The notes under the pieces are model-generated. The model was not told the origin of the DNA. It did not search any database and saw nothing but the letters and a program-made list of their open reading frames with translations. Of a stretch of 64,000 nucleotides of DNA, positions 34,321-45,555 are shown piece after piece. This DNA is from Apodemus sylvaticus (taxonomy: Eukaryota > Chordata > Mammalia > Rodentia > Muridae), in the NCBI RefSeq assembly GCF_947179515.1, contig NC_067480.1, positions 8,923,501 through 8,987,500 on the forward strand. Direction: 5' to 3'. The translations under genes were made by a program, and so were the position numbers. The stretch's first letter is position 1, and every line of letters starts with the position of its first letter.

Positions 34321-34583
34321 CACACACACACACACACACACATTTATAAATACACATGCATGCACGTACCCACACCCACATCCAAACCCACACATACATA
34401 CACACATGTACACATACAACACACATATACACACATGCACACACACATGTACATAAAACATTTATAAATACACATGCATGCACATACCCACACCCACATC
34501 CAAACCCACGCATACATACACACATGTACACATACAACACACACATGCACACACAGACATGTACATAAATACACACACATGGA
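34321..34583 (+). repeat. (CA)n array with a 118-bp tandem duplication
   Basis: After about 10 CA units, a block starting 'atttataaatacacatgcatg' at 34342 recurs at 34460 with only a few changes, including 'cccacacccacatccaaacc' in both. Two copies in tandem, period 118 bp. Confidence 0.93.
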
Positions 34584-34589
34584 CAGAGA

Positions 34590-34735
34590 AAAGTATGGAG
34601 AGACAGTCAGTCAGACAGACAGACACAGAGAGAGAGAGACAGAGAGATACAGAGAGAGACAGAGGGAGACAGAGAGAGAGAGAGGGAGGGAGAGAGGGGG
34701 GAGGGAGAGAAAGAAGGGGGGAGGTGAATAAATAC
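34590..34735 (+). repeat. Purine-rich simple repeat, (GACA)n to (GAGA)n and GGGA
   Basis: 'cagtcagtcagacagacagac', then 'agagagagagacagagag', then G-rich 'gggagggagagaggggggagg'. It continues the SINE-seeded repeat cluster. Confidence 0.95.
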
Positions 34736-34739
34736 AAAA

Positions 34740-37700
34740 AAAAAGAGAAAGACATAGAGGCCCAGGCATACTAAAAACATCTATTCCACTAATAGTAATA
34801 CAAATTAAAACTACAGTAGTAAGATAATACTACTAACTGTTAACTAAGATTTTATAAAAAATAATTTAACAATAACAGCTGACACTTGCAAGGATTTCTT
34901 GTGACATGGTCTTATTGTCACTTCTGGTTGGATATAAATTAAAATTTCATACACAGATCAAGTCTAAATCAGTGATATCCTGTGGCCCAGATACTCTGGC
35001 TTTGAGGATGCCATGTTAAGAAGTAATTTTGAATACTGACAACACAGTTTGTAAGTCAGTATTACTATGTCAAGTTGACCCTTAATTAAAACTTTGCATG
35101 TTTTATTTCCTTGCTGATGCCCTACTTCTGTCTGAAGATGTGTATCTGTCTGAAGCTATACTCAGCAGAAGTATATGTCGAAAGGACACATATGTCTGCC
35201 CATAGAAGCATCTAAAACTTACCCCGATGTGCTAAGGCTGTCACAGCTACCCCAGTGCACTCCTCTCAAAGCCATAAGCACAGTCAAGCTCAGATTTGCA
35301 TGTATACTGAATGGAAAAGTTGTTGAGAATTTAGGATATGCAAATAGTTGCCAAGAAGCCGGGATTGCAGGCCAGGGGGCTAACAGGTTTTTATAACATC
35401 CCTGGACACAGCTTTGCCGTGGGCATAGAAAGCATCCTGCTGGCACCTTTCCTAATTGCCTTATCCTTTTATGAGGACCATAATTGCCAAAATTATCTCC
35501 TTGACTGAATGCATGTGTGTTGCCTTTGGCATTTTTGTCTCTACAAAAAAAAAATTGAAACGATTAAAAAAACTGCAACGTAAGCTGAATTTTGGCCTTT
35601 AGGTTTTAATAGGGAGACTAGCTATTTGTTGTAATCCAAAACAGAAATGTATTTCTATAGTTAGAAACACACGAAAGGAAATGTGTCATTAGAAGCAGGG
35701 CTGGCGACTGAAAATTCTTGTCTCCTGTCTACACAAGCCCACATCAAACACCTTCAGTGGAGAAGCACAGATAGGGACTTCTAGCTTCCCATATACTAAG
35801 CCCCAGTCTCAACTGTGACCCATTATCACTTGGTAGGAGTATCGCCAGCATCCCCGAGATACGCAAGCCAGAAACTCAAGTGCCTTCTGTGCAGACGAGA
35901 GGGTAATACTGGAACGGAGAGATGAGTTCTACCTAGGTTGGTTCTTATGTTCCCCCCAAGAACTCCTGTCCCCATGGGAAGCAAAGAAACAGCAGTCTTA
36001 GAGAAGTCACCAGAAAACACCAAGTTGAAAGGGTCTCTGATGTGTATGTCTAAGTTGATCTGGGTCTGTAGTACTTTCATTCATTGTATGAAGAAAAAAA
36101 AAAACTCAAAATTCATGATGACCTACAACTATTGTGTTTTTCTTTTCAACATTCTAATAGTATTGGTAACACACTGGTTAATTATTCAAGACATATAAAC
36201 CTATTCCAATTCCAGGTACTTGAAAAGGTTATATTGGTATTGATACATATACAAATAAGATGAGTATCATTCTCCCTACAGGTGGCAGGAAGAGGCCGGG
36301 GATATCAGGGCTAAAGAAGGGAGCCATTATCAATATTAGTTTGCAATAAATAAGTCTCTCTACTGAGGATATCACCATTAAAAGAAAACCAAAGCCTCGT
36401 TCGTCGTCCTCATCATCGTTGTTGTTTTCTGGACTCCCAAACCTCCCCATGCTCCATAGCCCAGCCAGTGGAGACATGGATACACACATCCAGAATACAC
36501 GATGAGAAAGATTTAACACATATCCCTTTGATGTAGAGGTACATTCTATTACCCCAATACATGTGTTACATTGCTGAACGGGGAGGATCGCTAGCTCTCA
36601 GACTGCGTGGATGTGTATGCTGCTCCACAGGCCACAAGTTGTTCCTGCCTCTGATACGATCTCCTCTCACAAAACAGAGCTAGCCGTGCCATTACATACA
36701 TGTTAAGTAAGCACAGTTCTTATACATGCTACGCACACAAGAAGCAACAAGCAACAGTCTGATGACCCATCTCTGATAACTGGTCTTATTTTATTTCCTA
36801 GGAAGTAATCCAAAATGTCCAGACACTCCCATTGTCCCCAGCTCTGCCTACTCCATCCTTGGACCTCATTTCACACTTAATAATGCTCTAAAGATAAAGT
36901 CTTTTCTTGCAGCCAACCCAAGTCTCCTTTGCTTTTAATTTGTCAGGCAGCACTACACTTAAAACCCCAACTCCGGCCAGATTTCCAAGTGCCTTCTGTT
37001 TCTTCACTCGGAGCATGGCATTCTGGTCAGATTTGCACAGCGGTCACCCCACGGCTACAGGGACTTGTGAAAAATGTAATCAGGGAGTGATGTTGTGTGT
37101 CGGCACCGAGAGGTCCTTGGAGCCAGGCGCTACGTAAATACGGAGTATTAGAATACTTTGGCCGGTGGGGGAGGATAGGATTTGATACATCCTCACCACA
37201 CTCTATCCTGCCAGGCATTTGGGGGGAAAAAAAAGGAGACAATCAGTGGCTCGGTTTATCTTGCTGTGTAAACCTCAGAGGGAGGCAGTGATTCCTGAAA
37301 TTGCAAGCCTTGTGCCTTCCACGGAAGCCATGACTGTCTCCATCTTTTATTAATTTCCCTTATCCACAGCTATGCATCCCCCACTACCTTTCTTCATGAA
37401 ACAGATCCTGAAATGCTTCAAATGAGCCAGTCATTCTGTCCTGTGTTTTTCCTGAATAAATGAACTTTTAGGAGGGAGTGAAATTGGTGGGCAGATCCTT
37501 CTATAGATTGGGTATTATTAGCTCGAAAGATGAGAGCCGACTGGGTTCATTTTCCTGACTGCTGAGGCATTTGGAGACCTGAGTAATAACAGAAAATGTA
37601 AAACAGGTACATCTGAGAGATACAGCCCAGTGTTCTACCTCTCACCTCCACAATGGCTGCCAGGTGATAGGATCTGGCTGTGACATCAGCTAATATTGGA

Positions 37701-39425
37701 TCTGTAATAACAGAGACACTGGAACACTATCAGCTGCAAATGAAATTTCAGGTGGCAGGGGCACACAACACAGAGACTTTTATTTATTCATCCATCTTGA
37801 TGCATGAGAATGTTTTAAATGGTGTTTAAAAGGCGTTGCTTGCTCGGGTTCACAGAGAACTTACTAGGTCAGACTTGGAGGATATGCTGACCAGCAGCAA
37901 CAGAAATCGCTTTGAAGCCTAACTCTATTCTCCCCCATCTTTGGCAAGGAAAGATGGAAGAGGCACACGGCTCACTCTGCACTCTGTAATTAGCTAATGT
38001 AGATTGGGATCACAGCCCACCTCTCCTGCAATACAGTTCCTGTGATTGGCATGTGATTAAAAAAGGAAACCCATATCATGTTGTGCTCTTTCCTGCACTA
38101 TATTTGCTTTTTACATCCATGGGTGAACGTGCACACTCCTGTGCACAGCACAGATTCCTTCTGGAGTCCAGAATGCAAGTAAAATCTTATCTTAAAGCGA
38201 ACTCTGGGAGAAGTGGGCCGTGAAAGCAGCCGATAGAGAGATATCAGTCATTCTGCTTCTGAGGTAGATGTGAGCATGTGAACCCAGAGGGTTATCCTTT
38301 AACATTGTGAACAAGATAGTCACTTTCCAAGATAAGGTAACACTATAAGCACTGGCAGACACAGAGTGCGTAGGGACACATTTTCAATCCTGTGACTTTA
38401 GCAGCGGTGGTTAGTGATTTCCCCTTGGGATCCTGTAGTAGCCCCCAGAGGAATGTGTTCTCCCAAGAGCGCCTTACTTTAAAATGTTAGCTCCCACCAG
38501 AGTGTAACGTTGAGCTGAAAATCTCATTGTTTACACTTCTTTTCAACAAAGAGAGATTCATAGTAAATTTTTCTAATGGCAGATTCAAGGTGACTGAAGG
38601 GCTATGTTCTCAGAATGTTCTCCTGCCTGAAAGATCACCAGTATGTCTTTAATCAGAAGCTGGACCCACCAGACAAACATGTGAGCTTTCATCCTGACCC
38701 TTCATTGATTAAATTTTGTCCAAACACAAGGAATTACATAGAAAGGAATGGATGGGTGAGATAAGATTTTTAGTTTCAGCTCATGTAGGTTTTTTTGTTG
38801 AGAATAATTTAAATAAAGATTTACATGTGATATCTTAGATTTTACTAAAACTCTGAAAAGTTGACTTATAGCCCAATGGATCTTTGCTCTTGAGTGACAC
38901 ACATTCACTAGGCCAGCAACTGTAGCTTGCCACACAGTTTATCGGGTAGAGATTCCTAAATAGGACATCATGGTTGAAATGGAAGATTGAGTATTTAGTT
39001 ATCAACAGCTTAAATCACTAGATGCAGAAATACCCTCATGTCAACATTAAACTCTAAGAAAGCTGTGTATGCCAGGTGCGACTTGGAGGAAATGCATAGA
39101 TTTTGAGCCAATAAAATATAATATTAAAGAGGGTCATTGTGAAGATAAGAGAGCTAAGTTGTATTTAAAATTTGTCTTTTTTAATAGCCATATAATTAGC
39201 TAACATCTTCCAGGTATTGGACTAAGTCACATTGTCTGATGCACGTGACAAAGTGTGATGCCTTCCAGATAAGCTCCTGCCTCGCATCTTCAGAAATCAA
39301 ATCTGAGTCTCTTATATAATTACAGAGGTTGTCAACCATACTAAAACATATATAATAGGGAAATAGATGATATATCAAAGATAGATAGGTAGAGATATCA
39401 AAGATAGAAAGACAGAGAAAGAGAT
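34740..39425. other. Low-repeat noncoding interval
   Basis: The longest stretch of the window with almost no recognisable young repeat. No exon was recognised. The part 37620-38240 has homeodomain-type AT-core motifs (for example 'gtaattagctaatg' near 37985) and reads like conserved noncoding DNA, but this cannot be tested here. Confidence 0.45.
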
Positions 39426-39428
39426 GGA

Positions 39429-39429
39429 C

Positions 39430-39477
<48 letters not shown>
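39429..39477 (+). repeat. (GATA)n microsatellite
   Basis: About 12 GATA units ending in 'gatgaaag'. Imperfect GATA-like repeats precede it from 39370. Confidence 0.96.
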
Positions 39478-39856
39478 GAAAGATTGATTCCTTAACTCCT
39501 TAATTTGGCAGATAAATTTGTCCCATTAAGGAGTACGCCCCCTCTCTCTGAAAACATCTGTGAATTCTGAAGCAGTCAGTCAGGGCTGCACGATATCTGA
39601 ACAGTGCCTAGACAAATGACTATATATCAAATATTTTCAGTCATCCAACCCCATTTTCCTTTTATCACTACTTTCAAAGAAAACTTGACTGTGGATCCAC
39701 CTTCTTCCTGGTGAGACACCCAGAGGCCTCTATTCCTATGATAAGTAAGGGAAGAAGTTGGAATTTTAATATTGGAACAGGTAATACAAGACTAGAAAGC
39801 ACACGCTACAGACTCTGGTTTCCCATACTCAGGTCATTGTTTTGCAGGGTAGAAAG

Positions 39857-40204
39857 TGACATCACCCAGGTCTTCCCCACTGATGACATCACCCACCTCT
39901 TCCCCACTGCTGATGTCACCCAGCTCTTCCCCACTGCTGATGTCACCCAGCTCTTCCCCACCGCTGATGTCACCCAGCTCTTCCCCATCACTGATGTCAC
40001 CCAGCTCTTCGCCACTGCTGATGTCAACCACCTCTTCCCCACCGCTGATGTCACCCAGCTCTTCCCCACCGCTGATGTCACCCAGCTCTTCTCCACTGCT
40101 GATGTCACCCAGCTCTTCCCCACTGCTGATGTCACCCAGCTCTTCCCCACTGCTGATGTCACCCAGCTCTTGCCCACTGATGACATCACCCAGCTCTCCC
40201 TCTA
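39857..40204 (+). repeat. 27-bp minisatellite, about 13 units
   Basis: Tandem 27-bp units of the form TGCTGATGTCACCCAGCTCTT followed by CCCCAC. Ten canonical units sit in the middle. The outermost full units on both sides carry TGATGACATCACCCA instead, and a partial unit opens the array. Because 27 is divisible by 3 and the unit lacks stops, several frames on both strands are open (for example 39711-40244 on the plus strand). These have no recognised protein match and no coding evidence beyond periodicity. Confidence 0.95.
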
Positions 40205-43025
40205 CTGTTCCCTCCCTTCTTCCCTTCCTGTTCTTCCTCTGTAAATCTGGAATCCCATTTTAAGTCACCTTTATAATATTTTAGTCCTGGAACTCACCAC
40301 CCATTGTGTCTGTGGCATTCCATCACAAGGGAAAGTCAAATGCAGTTGGATAAAAAAAAGCCAGTTCTTAAATTTAGGATTTCAAATTCATGGCAGAATT
40401 AATAACAAAACACAGTGTTTTTCTATTTCAAGGGCAATGGTTTTCAAAGAATAAAGCACTTATGGAAATGGAAATTTCAATTTTAAAAATAAGATCATTC
40501 ATTGATTTATGCTATACACAATAAGATTAGAAAGAATGTCAGATTGGCTAGAAGCCCTTTTTTTACTTACTGCTGGCAGGGAGACATCTTCCAGAAGACA
40601 ACAATAGGGGGGGGGGGCTTAAGAAGCTGTGCACTGCTAGGGATCTGAAAGCAGAAGGAACAGAAACTCTCTTTCTAGATCTTCTCTGGAGGGAGCAACA
40701 GAACTCCTTCAAAAAGAAGTCTTCAGCATGTACTGTAACAACCAATGGAGACGGCGGGTTAGATGTAGACAGAGTCTGAAGAATTTCCTAACCCAGAGGA
40801 ATTACAAAGCAAGCTTGAACATCTCTGTTGTCCTGAAAGCGAGGACACGGCGGCTGAGGAAGTAACCAGAAGTGTTCTTATACCATGCAACTGCAGATGC
40901 GACAAGAGTTGGCAGTTATGGGACACTGGGGACATGTGAAGGACTCAGGGTGACAGCAGAGTGGACCTGGCACCCTCCTGGAGGTAATAAGAGCCACTTG
41001 GGTAGATTCTGACCTGACAGGAATGAGAGAGATAAACTAGACACCTGAAATGCTTGTGTAGGAACTCTAAATTATCAGAGAACCACGGTGAAGAAATTAA
41101 GGTATAACTCAAACCCTGCAATAAGAAATAAAGTCTGTACATATCAGCTTCTTTTCACCAACCCTGTGTCCTGGCAGACTACAGAATCCAGAGTCCTACC
41201 AGCTCCGCCCCACTTACATGGTCTATTGCAGTGTTCCTTCACCTGACTTCTGCTGAAACTATGCATAACCTAGCTGTTACAGATGACTGTCTCGAACGTT
41301 GCGGGGCGTTTCACTGCACCCCGATCTCCTCCACTAGAACTCAGCAAGCTCTACTACTGCCCCAGCATTGTTTCTAGACACTACCAAACATCTGTAAGGC
41401 AAAATATTGTCCAGGTTGTCCAGGTTCAGAACTGCTGGCGTAAAATGTTCCAACAAAATCTTGAGAAACCCTAACCTACAACAAAGCAGAATGTATACAC
41501 AAGAGATACAGTCAAGTTTCCATTGATAAACATGGAGTCCAAAACAACAACAACCCAAAGTGGGATAAATTGCATTTCAAGGTCCAAGATTATAACCAGA
41601 TATCTTGACACCCAAATCTATGCTTTCTCTATACAAAATTTAAAATATCTCTTAACTATACCACAGACTATAGCACTTACCAATATCTCCGAATGCATGA
41701 ATGAATGAATGAATGAATGAATGAATGAATGAATAAATGCTTCATACAACTGGACCATGCCATGCTGGTGAACACTGTGACCAAAGGAAGAATAGCCCAG
41801 GCCTCAGAGCTAGTAACAAAGACACACACCCATCTTACTGTACCTCCCACACTGATCTAAACAGCCAGCTCTTCTCTGAATCCACAGTCAGCATGGCCGA
41901 AATCATGCCAGCCAGTCTGATATTTAATCTTGGCAGCCACGCTCTGTGTCAGAGCTTTGACCACGGTGGGTGTGGACTAGCCTCTAGTCTTTCGAAAGCC
42001 TCAAGGATGATATGGACACTGAGGCACCCGAGTGTGCTGACTGAGTTAGGCCCAGCCTCTGTTTTGCAATCGAATGCCACTCACTCTCTTGATTCTCACT
42101 CTCTGGAACGCACACCTTGAACCTCGCTCAAACATGCCCATATCCTTTTCCACAGTATTTCCACTGCAAAATTGCAAGGAGCTCGAAGACTGATAATATT
42201 TTTGGTCTAGTTCCAGTGTATTTATCTCACACAGCGTTAGGCACAAGCTAGCAGTTGCCCACATTTGAATTCATAACCAGAATTCTATAGATAATCCTTT
42301 GATCTGTTCAGGAACCAAATGCCCTCTACGGTCATAGTCTGTCTGCCCAAGGCATACCAAAACCTGCAATCTTACCACTGTCTGTCTTTATTTATTAATG
42401 TATGGCTGGATGGCACATTATCTGACATCAGAAGCCAGTGGCAACTTTCCAGTCAGAGCTACTAATAGAGATTAATGTATAGCAGGGGTGGTAGACTGGC
42501 TGAGAGCCTACCAAAGGCAGCTCGGGGGTGAGTTCTGCTTGGCCATTTATTAAAGGCAATGTAGCAGGTTGTGCTCAGTCGATGCGACTGACTTGGAACC
42601 AACCTCCTGTTATTGCATCACGATGCAAAGCATTAGTGTTGTGAGCCCCGATGGGCAGTATAAATTAGGAAGCGTGAGTGGTGAGCATGAAACCAGCCAG
42701 GTCTCTTGAGCTGGCTCTACCCTAAAGCTGTGGCCCCTGTGAGTATCATGTGTTGTTGTTCAAAGAACTCCCTTCTCTTGGTGATGTAGAGCCAGGGTTG
42801 AAAACCCCAGGAAGGGCAGATGATGTAAGCATGCTTTAAATGCTTTCCTGATAAAGGTTTGCCCTTTATCAAGGCAACTGGAACTCAGCTATGTGCAAAC
42901 TAGGTGATCCAACTTCAGAAGTCTAAGTCAGTGAGGCAGAGAGAAGGGGAGTATGAAGAGCTAACTTATCCAAAGATGGATTCCAACTGTACGTAGATAA
43001 TAGAAGATGGCCTCAGCATTTTGGT
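40205..43025. other. Mostly unique noncoding sequence
   Basis: No gene was recognised. It holds an 11-base G run (40607-40617), a (GAAT)n tract (41695-41736) and a 9-bp-stem hairpin (42849-42871, TGATAAAGG / CCTTTATCA). A 127-codon open frame at 41737-42120 has no recognisable domain and I consider it chance. Confidence 0.5.
41695..41736 (+). repeat. (GAAT)n microsatellite
   Basis: About ten GAAT units, the last being 'gaataaatg'. Confidence 0.96.
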
Positions 43026-43029
43026 AATG

Positions 43030-43220
43030 TCAGTAGCGGTTAGGAAGCATGCCTACATCTGAATCCTGGCTTTACTGGTCACTAGCACAGTTGCCTTAGG
43101 CTGGCCTCTTAGCTGCTCTGTGCCTCTGGTTCCCTCACACAGAAAATGGAGTAACATCCAGTCCTAAACAAGAAGGCTGTGATAAAGATTAGATACTACA
43201 AACAAAGTTCTTAGACATGT
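43030..43220 (-). repeat. MIR element, minus strand
   Basis: The reversed MIR order is well kept: 'catctgaatcctggctttac', 'cagttgccttaggctggcctc', 'ttagctgctctgtgcctctgg', 'ttccctcacacagaaaatgga', 'ggctgtgataaagattagat', 'caaagttcttagacatg'. The large L1 begins about 27 bases further. Confidence 0.82.
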
Positions 43221-43284
43221 TAAGCCGTCCTCCAAGAATGTGAGCCTTGTAATTTTATGAGGTCCCATTTGTCAATTCTTGATC

Positions 43285-43902
43285 TTAGAGCATAGCTATT
43301 GGTGTTCTGTTCAGGAACTTTCCCCCTGTACCGATGTCCTCAAGGGTCTTCCCCAGTTTCTTTACTATTAGCTTCAGTGTGTCTGGCTTTATGTGTAGGT
43401 CCTTGATCCATTTGGAGTTGAGCTTAGTACAAGGAGACAAGGATGGATCAATTCGCATTCTTCTACATGCTGAGCTCCAGTTGAACCAGCAACATTTGTT
43501 GAAAAGGCTATCTTTTTTCCATTGGATGTTTTCAGCCCCTTTGTCGAGGATCAAGTGGCCATAGATGTGTGGGTTCATTTCTGGATCTTCAATCCTGTTC
43601 TATTGATCTGCCTGCCTGTCACTGTACGAATACCATGCAGTTTTTAACACTATTGCTCTGTAGTATTGCTTGAGGTCAGGGATACTGATTCCCCCAGAAT
43701 TTCTTTTATTGTTGAGAATAGTTTTAGCTATCCTGGGTTTTTTGTTATTCCAGATAAATTTGAGGATTTCTCTTTCTAACTCTGTGAAGAATTGAGTTGG
43801 GATTTTGATGGGTATTGCATTGAATCTGTATATTGCTTTTGGCAAGATGGCCATTTTAACTATATTAATCCTGCCGATCCATGAGCATGGGAGTTTTTCC
43901 AT
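43285..43902 (-). pseudogene. L1 ORF2 fragment after frameshift
   Basis: The same ORF2 continues in another frame (43902-43600, with the 'LPKAIYRFNAIPIKIP' region typical of ORF2 downstream of the RT). After a stop codon it resumes in that frame in 43578-43285 ('FNKCCWFNWSSACRRM', 'LHIKPDTLKLI', 'FLNRTPIAML'). One frameshift and one stop therefore separate the reverse transcriptase from this part, so the copy cannot make a full protein. Confidence 0.88.
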
Positions 43903-44513
43903 TTTTTGAGGTCTTCTTCCATTTCCTTCTTCAAAGTCTTGAAGTTCTTCTTATACAGATCTTTCACATGTTTGGTAAGAGTCACCCCAAGGTACTTTAT
44001 ACTGTTTGTGGCTATTGTGAAGGGGGTCATTTCCCTAATTTCTTTCTCAGCCTGCTTATCCTTTGAGTATAGGAAGGCTACTGATTTGCTTGAGTTGATT
44101 TTATAACCTGCCACTTTGCTGAAGTTTTTTATCAGCTGTAGGAGTTCTCTAGTGGAGTTTTTTGGGTCACTTATGTAGACTATCATATCATCTGCAAATA
44201 ATGATGGTTTGACTTCTTCCTTTCCAAATTGTATCCCTTTGACCTCCTTATGTTGTCTAATTGCCCAAGCTAGTACCTCAAGTACAATATTGAAAAGATA
44301 AGGAGAAAGGGGGCAGCCCTGTCTAGTCCCTGACTTGAGTGGGATTGTTTCAAGTTTCTCTCCATTTAGTTTGATGCTGGCTACCGGTTTGCTGTATATT
44401 GCTTTTACTATGTTTAGGTATGGGCCTTGAATTCCTGTTCTTTCCAAGACTTTAAGCATGAAAGGATGCTGAATTTTGTCAAATGCTTTTTCAGCATCCA
44501 ATGAAATGACCAT
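43860..44513 (-). pseudogene. L1 ORF2 reverse transcriptase fragment
   Basis: This 217-codon open stretch is a piece of the L1 ORF2 reverse transcriptase. Visible landmarks are LDAEKAFDKIQ at residues 5-15 (motif A region), RQGCPLSPYLFN at 64-75, and the catalytic FADD at 106-109. A downstream region follows with SLFADDM...YKINSSKS-type spacing, and the copy ends in the thumb region. It is not an intact gene: the endonuclease and the start of ORF2 are missing because the copy begins at the inversion breakpoint. The reading frame then shifts near 43880-43900. In a living L1 this protein nicks and reverse transcribes L1 RNA at the target. Well preserved, so comparatively young. Confidence 0.9.
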
Positions 44514-44523
44514 GTGTTTTTTT

Positions 44524-45550
44524 TAAGTTTCTGTAAGGCAAAGGACACCATCAAAAGGGCAAATCGGCAACCAACAAATTGGGAAAAGATCTTCACCAAA
44601 CCTACATCAGATAGAGGGCTAATATCCAATATATATAAAGAAATCAAGAAGTTAGACTCCAGAAAACCAAACAACCCTATTAAAAAATGGAGTACAGAGT
44701 TAAAGAATTTTCACCTGAAGAACTTCGGATGGCAGAGAAGTATCTTTAAAAATGCTCAACTTCATTAGTCATTAGGGAAATGCAAATCAAAACAACCCTG
44801 AGATTTCACTTTACACAAGTTAGAATGGCTAAGATTAAAAATTCAGGAGACAGCAGATGTTGGCGAGGATGTGGAGAAAGAGGAACACTCCTGCACTGCT
44901 GGTGGGGTTGCAAACTGGTACAACCACTCTGGAAATCAGTCTGGCGGTTCCTTAGAAAACTGGGCACATCACTTCTGGAGGATCCTGCTATACCACTCCT
45001 GGGCATATACCCAGAGGTTTCCCCAGCATGTAATAAGGATATATGCTCCACTATATTCATAGCAGCCCTATTTATAATAGCCAGAAGCTGGAAAGAACCC
45101 AGGTATCCCTCAACAGAAGAATGGATGCAAAAAATGTGGTATATATACACAATGGAGTACTATTCAGCCATTAGAAACAATGAATCCATGAAATTCTTAG
45201 ACAAATGGATGGAGTTGGAGAAATCATACTAAGTGAGGTAACCCAGTCTCAAAAGATGAATCATGGTATGCACTCACTAATAAGTGGATATTAACCTAGA
45301 AAACTGGAATACCCAAAACATAATCCACACATCAAATGAGGTACAAGAACAGAGGAGTGGCCCCTGGTTCTGCAAAGACTCAATGTAGCAGTATGGGGCA
45401 AAACCAGAACAGGGAAGTGGGAAGGGGGTGGGTGGAAGAAAAGGGGGAGGGAAGGGGGCTTATGGGACTTTTGGGGAGTGGGGGCCTGAAAAGGGGAAAT
45501 CATTTGAAATGTAAATAAAAAATATATCGAATAAAAAAAGATTAAAAAAA
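44524..45550 (+). mobile_element. L1 insertion, 3' segment with 3' UTR and poly(A)
   Basis: Plus-strand L1 from 'tttctgtaaggcaaaggaca' through the end of ORF2 and a murine L1 3' UTR. The UTR has 'gtggcccctggttctgcaaa', a strongly G-rich tract at 45410-45490, 'catttgaaatgtaaataaa' and an A-rich tail ending near 45552. The start directly continues the sense end of the inverted segment, with almost no sequence lost. Confidence 0.9.
44780..45232 (+). pseudogene. L1 ORF2 C-terminal fragment
   Basis: A 150-codon open stretch equal to the ORF2 C-terminus. It has the cysteine-rich region CWRGCGERGTLLHCWWGC (about residues 28-45) and the 'CSTIFIAALFIIARSWKEP' and 'WYIYTMEYYSAIRNNE' blocks. The end differs from a complete ORF2: a small deletion near 45220 shifts the frame and creates an early stop. 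The preceding part (44514-44768) is in another frame. It has no independent function. Confidence 0.88.
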
Positions 45551-45555
45551 AAGTC

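Larger units (their letters stand above)
43247..44519 (-). mobile_element. L1 insertion, inverted 5' segment
   Basis: This is minus-strand L1 ORF2, from 'aattttatgaggtcccattt' on the left to 'ccaatgaaatgaccatgtg' on the right. In the L1 consensus its sense 3' end is directly followed by the sequence that starts the plus-strand segment at 44524. The two pieces are therefore one RNA copied as an inverted 5' half plus a normal 3' half (twin priming). It contains the reverse transcriptase region described separately. No clear target duplication was found by eye. Confidence 0.88.

Noticed and set aside
37748..37766. Possible CTCF-type sites ('caggtggcag' here, also near 14920 and 36281)
   Set aside because: Only the short core agrees; the outer positions of the consensus are poor and no scoring could be done.
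39711..40263. Repetitive proteins of 127-177 codons with a 9-residue period
   Set aside because: The period is explained by the 27-bp minisatellite. No promoter, splice or homology support was seen, so it is kept as a repeat only.
41737..42120. A 127-codon plus-strand open frame
   Set aside because: No recognisable domain, no compositional sign of coding, no splice or promoter context; such lengths occur by chance in 64 kb.
44514..45232. A working L1 ORF2 gene
   Set aside because: The inversion, missing 5' half, frameshifts near 43880-43900, 44770 and 45220 and an internal stop exclude function.
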